This document shows, piece after piece, positions 16,056 through 24,677 of a stretch of DNA of 64,000 nt (its first letter is position 1; every line of letters begins with the position of its first letter). The notes under the pieces are model-generated. The model was not told where the DNA came from, did not search any database, and was given only the letters and a program-made list of their open reading frames with translations. The stretch is from G965202665 sp965243835 (GTDB lineage: Bacteria > Actinomycetota > Acidimicrobiia > Spongiisociales > Spongiisociaceae). The position numbers and the translations under genes are program-made. The DNA is taken from NCBI GenBank assembly GCA_965243835.1, contig OZ251578.1:310001-374000 (forward strand), given 5' to 3'.

Positions 16056-17264
16056 TCAGATGCCGGGGGAACCGGAGGCGGGGGAACCGGGTTCGGGGCC
16101 GGTGGCCGCGGGCAGGGAGGCCGCCGACCAGTCCGACCACGATCCGGGGTAGAGCATCGGTTCCGGGTAGCCGGCCATGCGCAAGGCCAGAATGTTGTGG
16201 CAGGCGGTCACCCCGCTGCCGCAGGAACTGACAATCGGGCGCTCCGGGTCCAACCCCAGGTCGGCGAACCGGGCAGCCAGGTCGTCCGGGCTTTTGAACA
16301 CCCCTTCTTCGGTCAGGTTGCCGGCGTAGGGCGCGGAGAGGGCGGTGGGGATGTGTCCGGCGACGGGATCCACCGTTTCTTCCTCCCCCCGGTAACGTTC
16401 CGCCTCCCGGGCGTCGATAACCTGCACCGCTCCCAGCCGGGACAGCAGTTCGTCGCGGTCGATGACGGAGGTGGGGTCGGAGGCCGCCTCGTAAACGACC
16501 GGCTCCGGGGAGGGTGTAACCCCGGTGGTCAGATAGCCTTCCGCCGTCCAGCGGGCGAAGCCTCCGTCCAACACGCTCACCCGCCCATGGCCGAGGTTGC
16601 GCAACATCCACCACAGCCGGGCGGCGATGGCTCCCGGTCCCTGGTCGTAGACCACGACATGATGGCGGGGCCCGATTCCGCACGAGCCGAGGAGGGCCGC
16701 AAACTCGTTCCGGTCGGGGAGCGGATGACGCCCCGGCCCCTCCGCCGCCGACAAGTGTTTTTCCACATCCAGGAATACGGCTCCCGGCAGGTGGGACTCA
16801 TCGTATTCCCGTCGGCCTTGCTCGACATCGGCCAGGTACCAGCGGGTGTCCACGATCCGCACCGCGCGGTCGGTCAGACGGGAGGCCAGCCATTCGCAGG
16901 AGACGATCGGTTGCTCCGCGGCTCCGCACCCCACCCGTTGCACGATTTTACGGGTGGCGTCGGCGGTGGTTTTAGCGGTGGTTTTAGCGGCCGTTTTGAC
17001 CGTGGAGCCGGTGGCCCCCGCCAACGTTCCCAGGGCCTGGCCGGCTCCGGCCCGCACCTGCGGGTCGCGCACCGTCTTCGACAGAGCCGAACCCAGGTGC
17101 CGGGTGGCGGATTTGAACTCGTCCCAGGCGTCCTTCACCTCGCCGCTTTCTTCGTCCGGGCCGCCGGTGAAATGGGCCCCCAGACGGGAACCCAAGTCGG
17201 AGAACTTTTCGTTGACCTCCCGCCAAGTGGGCTCGGCGGGGCCCTCTCCTCTAACATCTTCCAT
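16056..17264 (-). CDS. Sulfurtransferase (3-mercaptopyruvate/thiosulfate type) with fused N-terminal helical module
   Basis: 402 residues. From about residue 115 it is a two-domain rhodanese of the SseA type: DTRWYLADVEQGRREYDESH and PGAVFLDVEKHLS in the inactive half, then GHIPTALSAPY and the catalytic loop CGSGVTACH with Cys348. It transfers sulfane sulfur. The first ~110 residues are different: WREVNEKFSDLGSRLGAHF, acidic segments, then Ala/Thr-rich KTTAKTTADATRK, like small helical actinobacterial proteins of unknown function. A GTG (Val in KIVQRVG) near the junction could be an internal start. Its ATG is one base from the ATG of the divergent exonuclease gene. Confidence 0.85.
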   Translation of the reverse strand: MEDVRGEGPAEPTWREVNEKFSDLGSRLGAHFTGGPDEESGEVKDAWDEFKSATRHLGSALSKTVRDPQVRAGAGQALGTLAGATGSTVKTAAKTTAKTTADATRKIVQRVGCGAAEQPIVSCEWLASRLTDRAVRIVDTRWYLADVEQGRREYDESHLPGAVFLDVEKHLSAAEGPGRHPLPDRNEFAALLGSCGIGPRHHVVVYDQGPGAIAARLWWMLRNLGHGRVSVLDGGFARWTAEGYLTTGVTPSPEPVVYEAASDPTSVIDRDELLSRLGAVQVIDAREAERYRGEEETVDPVAGHIPTALSAPYAGNLTEEGVFKSPDDLAARFADLGLDPERPIVSSCGSGVTACHNILALRMAGYPEPMLYPGSWSDWSAASLPAATGPEPGSPASGSPGI

Positions 17265-17265
17265 T

Positions 17266-18141
17266 ATGAAACTCCATCTGCTCGATGCTACCTATGAGTT
17301 GTTTCGGGCCTATTTCGGGTTTCCGTCCCGGCAGGCTCCCGACGGCTCCGAAGTCGGGGCCGTATACGGCATTTTAGATACCACCCTGAGACTACTCGGA
17401 CAACGGGACGTAACCCATTTGGGGGCGGCCACGGACCAGGTGATCGAGTCGTTCCGCAACCGGATGTTCGACGGCTACAAAACGGGGGAGGGGGTGGAGC
17501 CGGAGCTCTTGGCGCAGTTTCCGCTGGCCGAGGAGGCGTTGCGGGCCTTGGGGGTGACGGTGTGGGCCATGCGGGAGTTCGAAGCGGACGACGCCCTGGC
17601 CACCGCCGCCCTGCGCTGGTCCGGGGATGTGGAGCAGGTGGTGATTCTCAGCCCGGACAAGGACCTGATGCAGTGCGTGGTGGGCGACCGGGTGGTGTCC
17701 TACAACCGGCGGGAGCGCAAGCTCTACGACGAGGCGGGGGTGGTGGAGAAGTTCGGGGTTCCGCCGGTGTCGATCCCCGACTACCTGGCCCTGGTGGGGG
17801 ACAGCGCCGACGGGGTGCCGGGAATAGCCGGGTGGGGGGCCAAATCCACCGCCGCGGTGCTGGCCCGCTACGGCAAGCTGGAACGAATCCCGACCGAGGC
17901 GGCCCGGTGGGAGGCGACGGTGCGGGGGGCGGCCCGCCTGTCGGCCAATCTGGAGGCGGACCGGGAGCGCGCCCTGCTCTACCGGAGATTGACCCGCCTG
18001 CGCCGGGACGTCCCCCTGGACGAGTCGCTGTCGGACCTGCAGTGGCGGGGGGCCCGCCCCCGGGAGTTCACCGCCCTGTGCGACCGCCTCGGCTTCCCCA
18101 ACCTGGCCCGCCGCCCCCATCGCTGGCTCCCCGACTCCTAG
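17266..18141 (+). CDS. 5'-3' exonuclease (PolI-type/FEN nuclease)
   Basis: 291 residues. LLDATYELFRAYFG (first metal-binding Asp), EFEADDALATAA (the EADD core), ILSPDKDLMQCV, and the helix-hairpin-helix region SIPDYLALVGDSADGVPGIA, GWGAKSTAAVLARYG are all present. A free-standing PolI-like 5' nuclease without polymerase, acting on flaps or RNA primers. Start codon separated by one base from that of the divergent sulfurtransferase. The last 74 bases overlap the convergent hypothetical gene. Confidence 0.9.
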   Translation: MKLHLLDATYELFRAYFGFPSRQAPDGSEVGAVYGILDTTLRLLGQRDVTHLGAATDQVIESFRNRMFDGYKTGEGVEPELLAQFPLAEEALRALGVTVWAMREFEADDALATAALRWSGDVEQVVILSPDKDLMQCVVGDRVVSYNRRERKLYDEAGVVEKFGVPPVSIPDYLALVGDSADGVPGIAGWGAKSTAAVLARYGKLERIPTEAARWEATVRGAARLSANLEADRERALLYRRLTRLRRDVPLDESLSDLQWRGARPREFTALCDRLGFPNLARRPHRWLPDS

Positions 18142-18682
18142 CCCAGCCGTTGGCAAAAGGTTCGGTCTCGGGCGGAATCGGGGAGGCCGCCCGCGTTCGG
18201 CGGCAGATTTTGACCAAGGCGATGACGGGCAGGCTCACCATTACGGCCACCGTCGCCAACGCGATCCAGCCATGGTTACGCAACAGAAAGGCCGCCCCCA
18301 GGCAGGAAAGGGTAAGAATGAAGGAAGTTATCATTCCCGCCGTCTCGGTGCGGAACGCGGATTTGACGTCTTTGAACTCTTTGCCCCTCCGCTGGTTGCC
18401 GATTTGCTCGGACAGGTCGAACAATTGACGAGCCGTGCCCGGTGATTGCTCCTCCGCTTTGCCCAGAGCCTGCGGGGATAGAACAGGGCCGGGAATTGCC
18501 AGTTCGGTCCAGGCTTGGGACATGTCGCCGAACACCATTTGCCAGTCCCGTTCCCAAGCCTTCCCCGGTTGCGACGCCGACCCGTTATTTCCGCCGTCGA
18601 TGCCGCCCAACAGGTCGTAGCAACGCACCACCCCGCGCCAGAATGAGGGAGGGGAGGCAAACAGGCGGTTGGCGAGGGTCAT
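18068..18682 (-). CDS. Hypothetical protein with two C-terminal membrane segments
   Basis: 204 residues, family not recognised. A soluble N-terminal half with FWRGVVRCYDLLGG and AWTELAIPGPVLSPQALG is followed by two hydrophobic helices around residues 115-160 (AGMITSFILTLSCLGAAFLL, WIALATVAVMVSLPVIALV) and a basic, Gly/Arg-rich tail. AAGGAG ribosome site well placed before ATG. The tail overlaps the end of the exonuclease gene on the other strand. Confidence 0.6.
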   Translation of the reverse strand: MTLANRLFASPPSFWRGVVRCYDLLGGIDGGNNGSASQPGKAWERDWQMVFGDMSQAWTELAIPGPVLSPQALGKAEEQSPGTARQLFDLSEQIGNQRRGKEFKDVKSAFRTETAGMITSFILTLSCLGAAFLLRNHGWIALATVAVMVSLPVIALVKICRRTRAASPIPPETEPFANGWARSRGASDGGGGPGWGSRGGRTGR

Positions 18683-18716
18683 GGTTAGCTCCTTGGCGAA
18701 GATTGCCGTAGGGAGG

Positions 18717-19163
18717 TTAGCGGCGGGAGCGGGCTTGGGTTACCAGGGTGAGGAACTCGGGCACCGGGTAGCGGCCTATGGCCTCGCCGATCACCTCCAA
18801 GGGCAGGTGCTCCAGTTTGCGGAACCGGATGCAACTTTTGCCCATGTCCAGCCGCTTGCCGGTGGCCCGGTAGGCGTCCAGGAAACTTTCCCGGGCCTGG
18901 TCGTCGGCGTACACCCCGGTCAGGTAGACGGCCATGTGATTCTTCTGGGAGGCCAAAGCGGCGTACATCAGCGGCTGGCCGTTGTAGGTGTCGGGCTGGA
19001 CGGCCAGCGGCACCTCGTAGGCGATCATCCCCCAGCGCATCGCCTCCTCGTAGCCCTCCGGCAGGTTGGACAGGATAACGTCCCGCACCGTCCCGATCGC
19101 CGCCCGCCGCTCCTCCGGCAACCCGGCCAGATATTCGTCCACCGTGGCCGCGTCCGAACGCAT
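18717..19163 (-). CDS. DUF1801-domain protein
   Basis: 148 residues. TVDEYLAGLPEERRAAIGTV, then PEGYEEAMRWGMIAYEVPL and GKSCIRFRKLEHLPLEVIGE match the DUF1801/YdhG-like fold (small SRPBCC-like proteins of unknown role). AAAGGAGG lies nine bases before ATG. Biochemical function unknown. Confidence 0.82.
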   Translation of the reverse strand: MRSDAATVDEYLAGLPEERRAAIGTVRDVILSNLPEGYEEAMRWGMIAYEVPLAVQPDTYNGQPLMYAALASQKNHMAVYLTGVYADDQARESFLDAYRATGKRLDMGKSCIRFRKLEHLPLEVIGEAIGRYPVPEFLTLVTQARSRR

Positions 19164-19288
19164 GGCCCGCCTCCTTTCCGTTGGCTCCGCCGCCCCGCAC
19201 GCTAGCAGGAGCGCCCGCCGCCCCGCCCTCCGCCGCCGGGCTGGTTTGACACCCCGTCCGGATGGTGTAACATAGACGGCACGACGCG

Positions 19289-19366
19289 CTCATCCAGAGC
19301 GGTGGAGGGACAGGCCCTGCGAAACCGCGGCAACCGTATGACCGGTGCCAATGCCTGAACGATGAG
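19289..19366 (+). ncRNA. SAM-I (S-box) riboswitch aptamer
   Basis: CTCATC (19289-19294) and GATGAG (19361-19366) form P1. Between them are the S-box landmarks AGAGCGGTGGAGGGA, AGGCCCTGCGAAACC, GGCAACC and GGTGCCAATGCC, in the right order and spacing, including the kink-turn. The aptamer binds S-adenosylmethionine and normally switches sulfur or methionine genes off. Downstream are a short leader ORF, alternative hairpins, then osmC and a flavin monooxygenase. A small hairpin (19397-19413) follows, but no U-run is seen, so control may be translational or Rho-dependent. Confidence 0.92.
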
Positions 19367-19433
19367 ATAAGCCGACGGCGGTAACTCCGCTCGCGGCGCT
19401 TCGAGGAGCGCGTAGGACGAGAGGAGAAAAACG

Positions 19434-19538
19434 ATGGGAAACCAACCTCTCCCGACCGCCCCCCTGCGGGGCGGGGGATTCATGTGTTGTCCGGGCTCTC
19501 GGGTGATCCACCCGGGCGGCCCGCAACGTCGCTCGTAA
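19434..19538 (+). CDS. Probable leader peptide (34 aa) with tandem Cys codons
   Basis: ATG preceded by GAGAGGAGAAAAACG, an excellent ribosome site, 65 bases after the SAM riboswitch. The peptide MGNQPLPTAPLRGGG continues FMCCPGSRVIHPGGPQRRS. The Cys-Cys pair uses TGT TGT, rare in this C-ending genome. The stop lies between the two arms of a 10-bp inverted repeat. This is the layout of an attenuator peptide that senses cysteinyl-tRNA; that function is inference. An uncharacterised structural peptide is the alternative. Confidence 0.5.
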   Translation: MGNQPLPTAPLRGGGFMCCPGSRVIHPGGPQRRS

Positions 19539-19558
19539 CGAACGCACCACCCGAGAGC
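19495..19558 (+). promoter_or_regulatory. Alternative hairpins overlapping the leader peptide
   Basis: GCTCTCGGGT (19495-19504) pairs perfectly with ACCCGAGAGC (19549-19558). The same left arm can instead pair locally: CGGGTG (19500-19505) with CACCCG (19509-19514). The structures exclude each other and straddle the end of the leader ORF, as in ribosome-controlled attenuation. No T-tract follows, so termination would need Rho or the hairpin acts on translation. Confidence 0.45.
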
Positions 19559-19691
19559 AAACCCAAGCCCGCGGCGGCTTGGCGCGGCGTTCAGAAACCC
19601 ACCTAAGGGGCCGGGCCCCTCGACCAACCCCGGGCGCGCCCCCTGTTTCACAACTACGCAACTACGCAACTACGCAAAAGGAGATGATGGA

Positions 19692-20252
19692 ATGACTGTT
19701 ACGGCAACCCCCGTGGCCAACGGGGTCAACGTGGAAGCCCTGCTGGGGGCCCGGGACGCCCTGGGCGAGACCCCGGAGGCGGGCCGGTTCACCTGGCGGG
19801 CCACCAACGAGTGGGTGCACGGAACCCACAGCCGCTCTTCGGTGGAAGGCTATTTCGGCCTGGGCGAGGAGCACAACCACAAGGCGGCCTACGACTTCGA
19901 GGCCGATCATCCGCTGGTGTTCGCCGCCGAGGACAACGCGGCCACTCCGGTGGAAATCGTGCTGGTGGGGCTGGCCAGCTGCCTGACGGCCGGCGTTGCG
20001 GCGGTGGCCCAGAACCGGGAAATCCAGTTGCGGTCGGTGAAAGCCACCGTGGAAGGCGACATGGACATCGCCGGCATCCTGGGGGCCGACCCCGACGTCC
20101 GCAACGGGTTCAGCGACATCCGGGTTACCTACGACATCGACGCCGACGGCTCCCCGGAGGACATCCAAGCCTTGGTGGCCCAAAGCCAGAAGCGGTCGGC
20201 GGTGTTCGACATCGTCACCAACCCGACCAACGTGCGCGTCGCGGTCGCCTAG
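19692..20252 (+). CDS. OsmC-family protein
   Basis: 186 residues. Conserved OsmC core: HPLVFAAEDNAATPVEIVLV, then GLASCLTAGVAAVAQNR (first redox Cys) and SQKRSAVFDIVTNPTNVRV. The second peroxidatic Cys of classical OsmC is a Ser here (KRSAVF), as in the OsmC subgroup lacking a Cys pair. OsmC proteins reduce organic hydroperoxides or handle sulfur compounds. AAAGGAGATG ribosome site. First full gene under the SAM riboswitch; the flavin monooxygenase follows after seven bases. Confidence 0.9.
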   Translation: MTVTATPVANGVNVEALLGARDALGETPEAGRFTWRATNEWVHGTHSRSSVEGYFGLGEEHNHKAAYDFEADHPLVFAAEDNAATPVEIVLVGLASCLTAGVAAVAQNREIQLRSVKATVEGDMDIAGILGADPDVRNGFSDIRVTYDIDADGSPEDIQALVAQSQKRSAVFDIVTNPTNVRVAVA

Positions 20253-20259
20253 CCGGACT

Positions 20260-21513
20260 ATGCGCGTCGACGCGGTCGTAATCGGGGCCGGGCACGCCGG
20301 CTTGGCGGTGAGCCGCCTCCTCACCGCCCGCTCCATCGAGCATGTGGTGCTGGAGCGGGGGGAGGTGGCCCAGTCCTGGCGCACCCAGCGCTGGGATTCG
20401 TTGCGGTTGCTCACCCCCAACTGGCTGACCCGCCTGCCCGGTTTGGAATACGACGGCGACGACCCGGACGGGTTTATGACCATGCCGGAGGTGATCGACT
20501 TCATCGACCGCTACGCCCTGCTGGCCGACGCCCCGGTGCGCACCAACACCCGGGTTACCGCCCTGCGCCCCGCCGACGACGGCTTCCGGGTGGCGACCGA
20601 CCGGGGGGAGTGGACCTGCCGGACGGCGGTGCTGGCCACCGGCGGGTTCAACCTCCCCCGGGTGCCGCCGCTGGTGGCGGGGTTTCCCAACTCCATCGAC
20701 TCGGTTACCCCCTACGATTACCGCCGCCCGTCCGACTTGGCGGAGGGGGGCGTGCTGGTGGTGGGGGCGTCGGCTACCGGCATCCAACTGGCCGAAGAGA
20801 TTCACGCCTCCGGGCGGCCGGTCACGTTGGCGGTGGGGGAGCATGTGCGGATGGTGCGCACCTACCGGGGCAAGGACATCCAATGGTGGATGTTGCGCAC
20901 CGGCCGGCTGGACGAACGATACGACCAAGTGGAGGACCTGGCCCGGGCCCGGCGGGTCCCCTCCCCGCAGTTGATCGGTTCCCCGGAGCGGCGCACCCTG
21001 GACTTGAACGGCCTCGCCGACCAAGGGGTGCGGCTGGCGGGCCGTCTGGCCGGAGTCTCGGGGTCCACCCTGCAGTTCTCCGGGTCGTTGCGCAACAAAT
21101 GCCAACTGGCCGACCTGAAACTGGGGCGGTTGCTGGACGAGTTCGACGAATGGGCCCGGCACGCCGGGCGCAACGGGGAGTTCGGCCCCGCCCGCCGCCC
21201 GGAGCCGACCCGGGTGGAGGACTCGCCTTTGCTGACCCTGGACTTGTCCCGCGGAGAGATAAAAACGGTGCTGTGGGCCACCGGCTTCGATCCGGACTAT
21301 TCCTGGTTGGAGGTCCCGGTCCTGGACCGCAAAGGCCGGTTGCGCCACCAGGGCGGGGTGGTGACCGACTGGCCCGGGATGTACCGGATCGGGTTGAACT
21401 TCCTGCGCCGCCGCAAGTCCAGTTTCATCCACGGCGCGGGAGACGACGCCCGCGACCTGGTGGACCACTTGGAGCGCCACCTGCGCCGCCGGGTCCCGGC
21501 CGGAGTGTGCTGA
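20260..21513 (+). CDS. Flavin-containing monooxygenase-like NAD(P)/FAD oxidoreductase
   Basis: 417 residues. AVVIGAGHAGLAVSRLL is the FAD Rossmann motif, and VLVVGASATGIQLAEEI the NADP Rossmann motif. Intervening sequence ERGEVAQSWRTQRWDSLRLL is typical of the CzcO/FMO group. These enzymes oxygenate S or N atoms. Seven bases after osmC and thus probably controlled by the upstream SAM riboswitch, which hints at organosulfur oxidation. The substrate is unknown. Confidence 0.88.
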   Translation: MRVDAVVIGAGHAGLAVSRLLTARSIEHVVLERGEVAQSWRTQRWDSLRLLTPNWLTRLPGLEYDGDDPDGFMTMPEVIDFIDRYALLADAPVRTNTRVTALRPADDGFRVATDRGEWTCRTAVLATGGFNLPRVPPLVAGFPNSIDSVTPYDYRRPSDLAEGGVLVVGASATGIQLAEEIHASGRPVTLAVGEHVRMVRTYRGKDIQWWMLRTGRLDERYDQVEDLARARRVPSPQLIGSPERRTLDLNGLADQGVRLAGRLAGVSGSTLQFSGSLRNKCQLADLKLGRLLDEFDEWARHAGRNGEFGPARRPEPTRVEDSPLLTLDLSRGEIKTVLWATGFDPDYSWLEVPVLDRKGRLRHQGGVVTDWPGMYRIGLNFLRRRKSSFIHGAGDDARDLVDHLERHLRRRVPAGVC

Positions 21514-21679
21514 AACCGACTCCCGGGGGGCCGCCGCAGACAGGACGGCGCCCCTCCCTCATTTCCGAAGAGCCCCTGAACCGCTAGTTGGCCGTTTGCC
21601 ACGGGTAAAATGTCACAGGGGCGGGTTATGTTGAAAGCAGGTTACGGGAAATACCCGTGGACCTCCCGGGAAAGGAGGC

Positions 21680-24658
21680 ATGATGGCCCAGGCGGGAGCG
21701 AGGACGGCGGAGATGGCCGGCAGGGTTATCTCCGGGCAAGCCGAGGACGACATCAGAGCCGCCCTGCGCAACCTGTTAGAAGAGATGGGCGCCGCACGCG
21801 CCGCGCAACTTTCGTTCGCCGGCGGCGATGAAGCGGATATGGTGATTGAGGAGTGGTCCGTCGTCATCGAGACCAAAAGCAAGGGCATTAGCGACTTCTC
21901 GGCTCCGGGTAGCGGAAGCCGCGTCGGGGAAACCGCTTTTGATCAACTGGGCCGTTATCATGGTCATTTGGATGGCCTTCCCGAATACACGCAACAAAAG
22001 GGTAGTTGGCTAGGTGTTATTACCAACGGCAGACGGTGGTCGACGCGGATCTGGTCGGATCAGGGCGCGGTGGAGCTGGCAAGCGATCGGGAGTTTCTGC
22101 CGGGAAACGAAGCCGCCTTGATAGAATGGTTGTCTAACTTGTTGATAGAAAGGCGAAAGTATCAACCTTTCCCATCGGATCCGGGTGAAGTATTTAATCC
22201 TTTTGCCAACGAACTTTTGATGATGACCCAGACGGACTGGCCTAATTCTCAAAAGAAATCCTATGCTACGCAAAAGGATTTGTGGCTGGAAATACTTGAA
22301 GGATCAGGTATGGGGGTAGTTACCGACGAGGAAGCTTTGTTTCGCCGTCATTGTTTTCTAGTATCGCTAGCGCGAGCGGTGGAAGCGTCTATGGAGAAGG
22401 ACCCTCCCCCTGTTCTTGATTCAAATAGGATGGTGGGATTTTCATCTTGGGTGGCAGAAACGAATGATGGTAGAGAGTGGTTGGATAAAATGTACAAACA
22501 AGTGCTTTCTTATGATTGGCAGAATACAGGTCGTGACGCTTTACGTGAAGTGTATGAAACAACCGTAGACAAAAGAAACCGGCACGCGTTTGGAGAATAC
22601 TATACCCCTGGTTGGGTGGCGGCTATGGTGGTAGAGCGGGTATTGGATGATGACTGGCTCAGCCGCTGTTTAACGGCCGGTGAGAGCCCTCAGCCCGGCT
22701 ACGGTGTTCTGGATCCCGCTTGTGGTTCCGGCACCTTTTTGTATCATGCGGCCAAAAGAATATACTCTTATTTGAACACCGCACCGGACGCATCCCGGCT
22801 ACTGGATGTACAGAAGGCGGATATTGTGGCTAATCTGGTTGTGGGAATAGATATTCATCCGGTTGCAGTGGAGTTGGCGAAGATTACGTTGCTCACGGCC
22901 TTTCCGCCCGGGGTTTCACCTCGCAGGGGAAAAGACGCCCTGAGGGTTTTCCAAGGGGATGCGTTGCTGGCTGATTGGCAGACGCATGCCCTGTTTCGTA
23001 ATCCCGAGTTGGAAGGCGAATTATATGAGTTTGAATCACCTCAAGGAAGAGAATATTTTATACCTCGCTTTTTTGCCCTCCGGCCTGAATTTGGGCAACA
23101 GATTAAGACGATGTTGGATGCTGTTATTCGCGGCGATCATCTTCCCCGGCATTTGTTGGAAGGTGACGAAAGTTTGGATCAGTTGTTATTGGAAAGTTAT
23201 GATACTCTAAAAACTCTCGTACAAGTAGAGCAAAATGGGGTTTGGGCGTGGCGTATTTTCAATTCCGTATCTCCGCTACTGCTCTCCTTAACCAAGGTAG
23301 ATAGAATTGTGGCTAACCCACCGTGGGTGGTAATGTCTTCTATACAAGATCGCCGGAAAAGGGTTTGCGAAAGCCTGCTTAAAGATCATCAACTTTGGCC
23401 TGGAAAGAATTTGGCCGCTAAAACCAATCTGGCGGCTCTTTTCGTATTCCGTACGGCAGTCGAATATTTACACTATAAACGAAAAGGAAATTTCGCCTGC
23501 GGTTGGGTACTTCCCTGGGGATCTTTGCAAGGTGAAAACTGGGGGTTTTTGCGAGAGAAGATTAGTCCCGAAACACTAGATTTGGGCGATGTCAAACAGC
23601 CTCCTTTTACTGGTGATGTGTCCTGTGTTTGGTTTGAAGGATCTGCTATAACCGATGATAAATTAAATAAGATAGCTAATAACGTTTCCGGCCAAATTGT
23701 GTCGCGCGATGCCGACGATTGGAGTTTAGCCCAAACCAGACTCAGAATTTCAACAGCTGAAATACCCCGCCAAGAAACTTCCGGCTACTACGACGGGAAA
23801 AAATCATTGTTTAGGCAAGGTGCCTCCCTTGTACCTCATACCCTGGTCAAGATACAAGAATCTCGGACGTCGCCATCCGGAAACGACCGTTTGTTAATTA
23901 CAACGGCCGCCAGCGTAAAAGGTGTCTGGGCCAATATCTCTCCTCATAAAGACCAAGAGATTCCAAAAAGATGGTCCAAGGAAACCGCGGGGGGAGAACA
24001 CCTGCTTCCCTTCGTATTAAGGATGCCCTTTGATAGATTCGTCATCCCTGTTAACTCTACGGGGAAGAATCTAATGTCGGAATCAGCATCATTGCAAGAA
24101 GAATATTGGTGGAACGCCAACAAGGATTATTCCGAAAATGCGGGGGGCGGACAGAGCACTCCTAGAACTTTATATTCCCAAATAGATCATCATCAAAAAT
24201 TGTCTTCTCAATTATCAAGGAAAGATGGTTGGGTAGTAACCTACAATAAATCTGGTTCTAGATTAAGGTCCGCCCGTACTAATAAACGCCGTTTAATACT
24301 TATGGATCAGCTTTATTGGTATACGTGCGACTCCGAGGAGGAGTCTGGATACCTGGTTAGTTTGATGAACTCTGATTACCTACAGGTACATTTTAGATAC
24401 GCAAAAACCTCCTGGCGTGATTTTCATACCAACCCCTGGAAAAAGGTGCCGATACCAAAGTACGACCCTGGCGACGCTACTCACCGAAAACTGGCGAATC
24501 TGTGTTTGGATGCCGAAAGTATCGCCATGGGATTTCTCCGGAGTAGCACCGCCCGGGGCTTGGGGCAGCCGGCAACTTCCAAATTGATAAGAGCCGAGAT
24601 CGTCGAAAACGGCCTGATGGCGGCAATAGACAACCAGGTCGAAAAAATAATTCCCTAA
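21680..24658 (+). CDS. Type IIG-like restriction-modification enzyme (N6-adenine methyltransferase with N-terminal nuclease)
   Basis: 992 residues. The N-terminus has a PD-(D/E)xK-like site, D53-x10-E64-T-K66 (EWSVVIETKSKG). The methyltransferase core has motif I VLDPACGSGTFLYHA, a second acidic strand NLVVGIDIHPVAVELAKI, and motif IV NPPW. The C-terminal third (LYSQIDHHQKLSSQLSRKDG onward) resembles a target-recognition domain. Single-chain cutter and methylase of type IIG/IIL is the best fit; a BREX PglX-like role is less likely with no other BREX gene. Codon use is clearly AT-richer than both flanks, a sign of recent transfer. GGAGG is one base from this ATG, so the next codon (ATG at 21683) may be the real start. 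Confidence 0.85.
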   Translation: MMAQAGARTAEMAGRVISGQAEDDIRAALRNLLEEMGAARAAQLSFAGGDEADMVIEEWSVVIETKSKGISDFSAPGSGSRVGETAFDQLGRYHGHLDGLPEYTQQKGSWLGVITNGRRWSTRIWSDQGAVELASDREFLPGNEAALIEWLSNLLIERRKYQPFPSDPGEVFNPFANELLMMTQTDWPNSQKKSYATQKDLWLEILEGSGMGVVTDEEALFRRHCFLVSLARAVEASMEKDPPPVLDSNRMVGFSSWVAETNDGREWLDKMYKQVLSYDWQNTGRDALREVYETTVDKRNRHAFGEYYTPGWVAAMVVERVLDDDWLSRCLTAGESPQPGYGVLDPACGSGTFLYHAAKRIYSYLNTAPDASRLLDVQKADIVANLVVGIDIHPVAVELAKITLLTAFPPGVSPRRGKDALRVFQGDALLADWQTHALFRNPELEGELYEFESPQGREYFIPRFFALRPEFGQQIKTMLDAVIRGDHLPRHLLEGDESLDQLLLESYDTLKTLVQVEQNGVWAWRIFNSVSPLLLSLTKVDRIVANPPWVVMSSIQDRRKRVCESLLKDHQLWPGKNLAAKTNLAALFVFRTAVEYLHYKRKGNFACGWVLPWGSLQGENWGFLREKISPETLDLGDVKQPPFTGDVSCVWFEGSAITDDKLNKIANNVSGQIVSRDADDWSLAQTRLRISTAEIPRQETSGYYDGKKSLFRQGASLVPHTLVKIQESRTSPSGNDRLLITTAASVKGVWANISPHKDQEIPKRWSKETAGGEHLLPFVLRMPFDRFVIPVNSTGKNLMSESASLQEEYWWNANKDYSENAGGGQSTPRTLYSQIDHHQKLSSQLSRKDGWVVTYNKSGSRLRSARTNKRRLILMDQLYWYTCDSEEESGYLVSLMNSDYLQVHFRYAKTSWRDFHTNPWKKVPIPKYDPGDATHRKLANLCLDAESIAMGFLRSSTARGLGQPATSKLIRAEIVENGLMAAIDNQVEKIIP

Positions 24659-24677
24659 GACCGGTTGCCGGAAGAGG

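Noticed and set aside
21680..24658. BREX PglX methyltransferase
   Set aside because: Similar methylase core, but no brx genes around and an N-terminal nuclease-like site fits a type IIG enzyme better.
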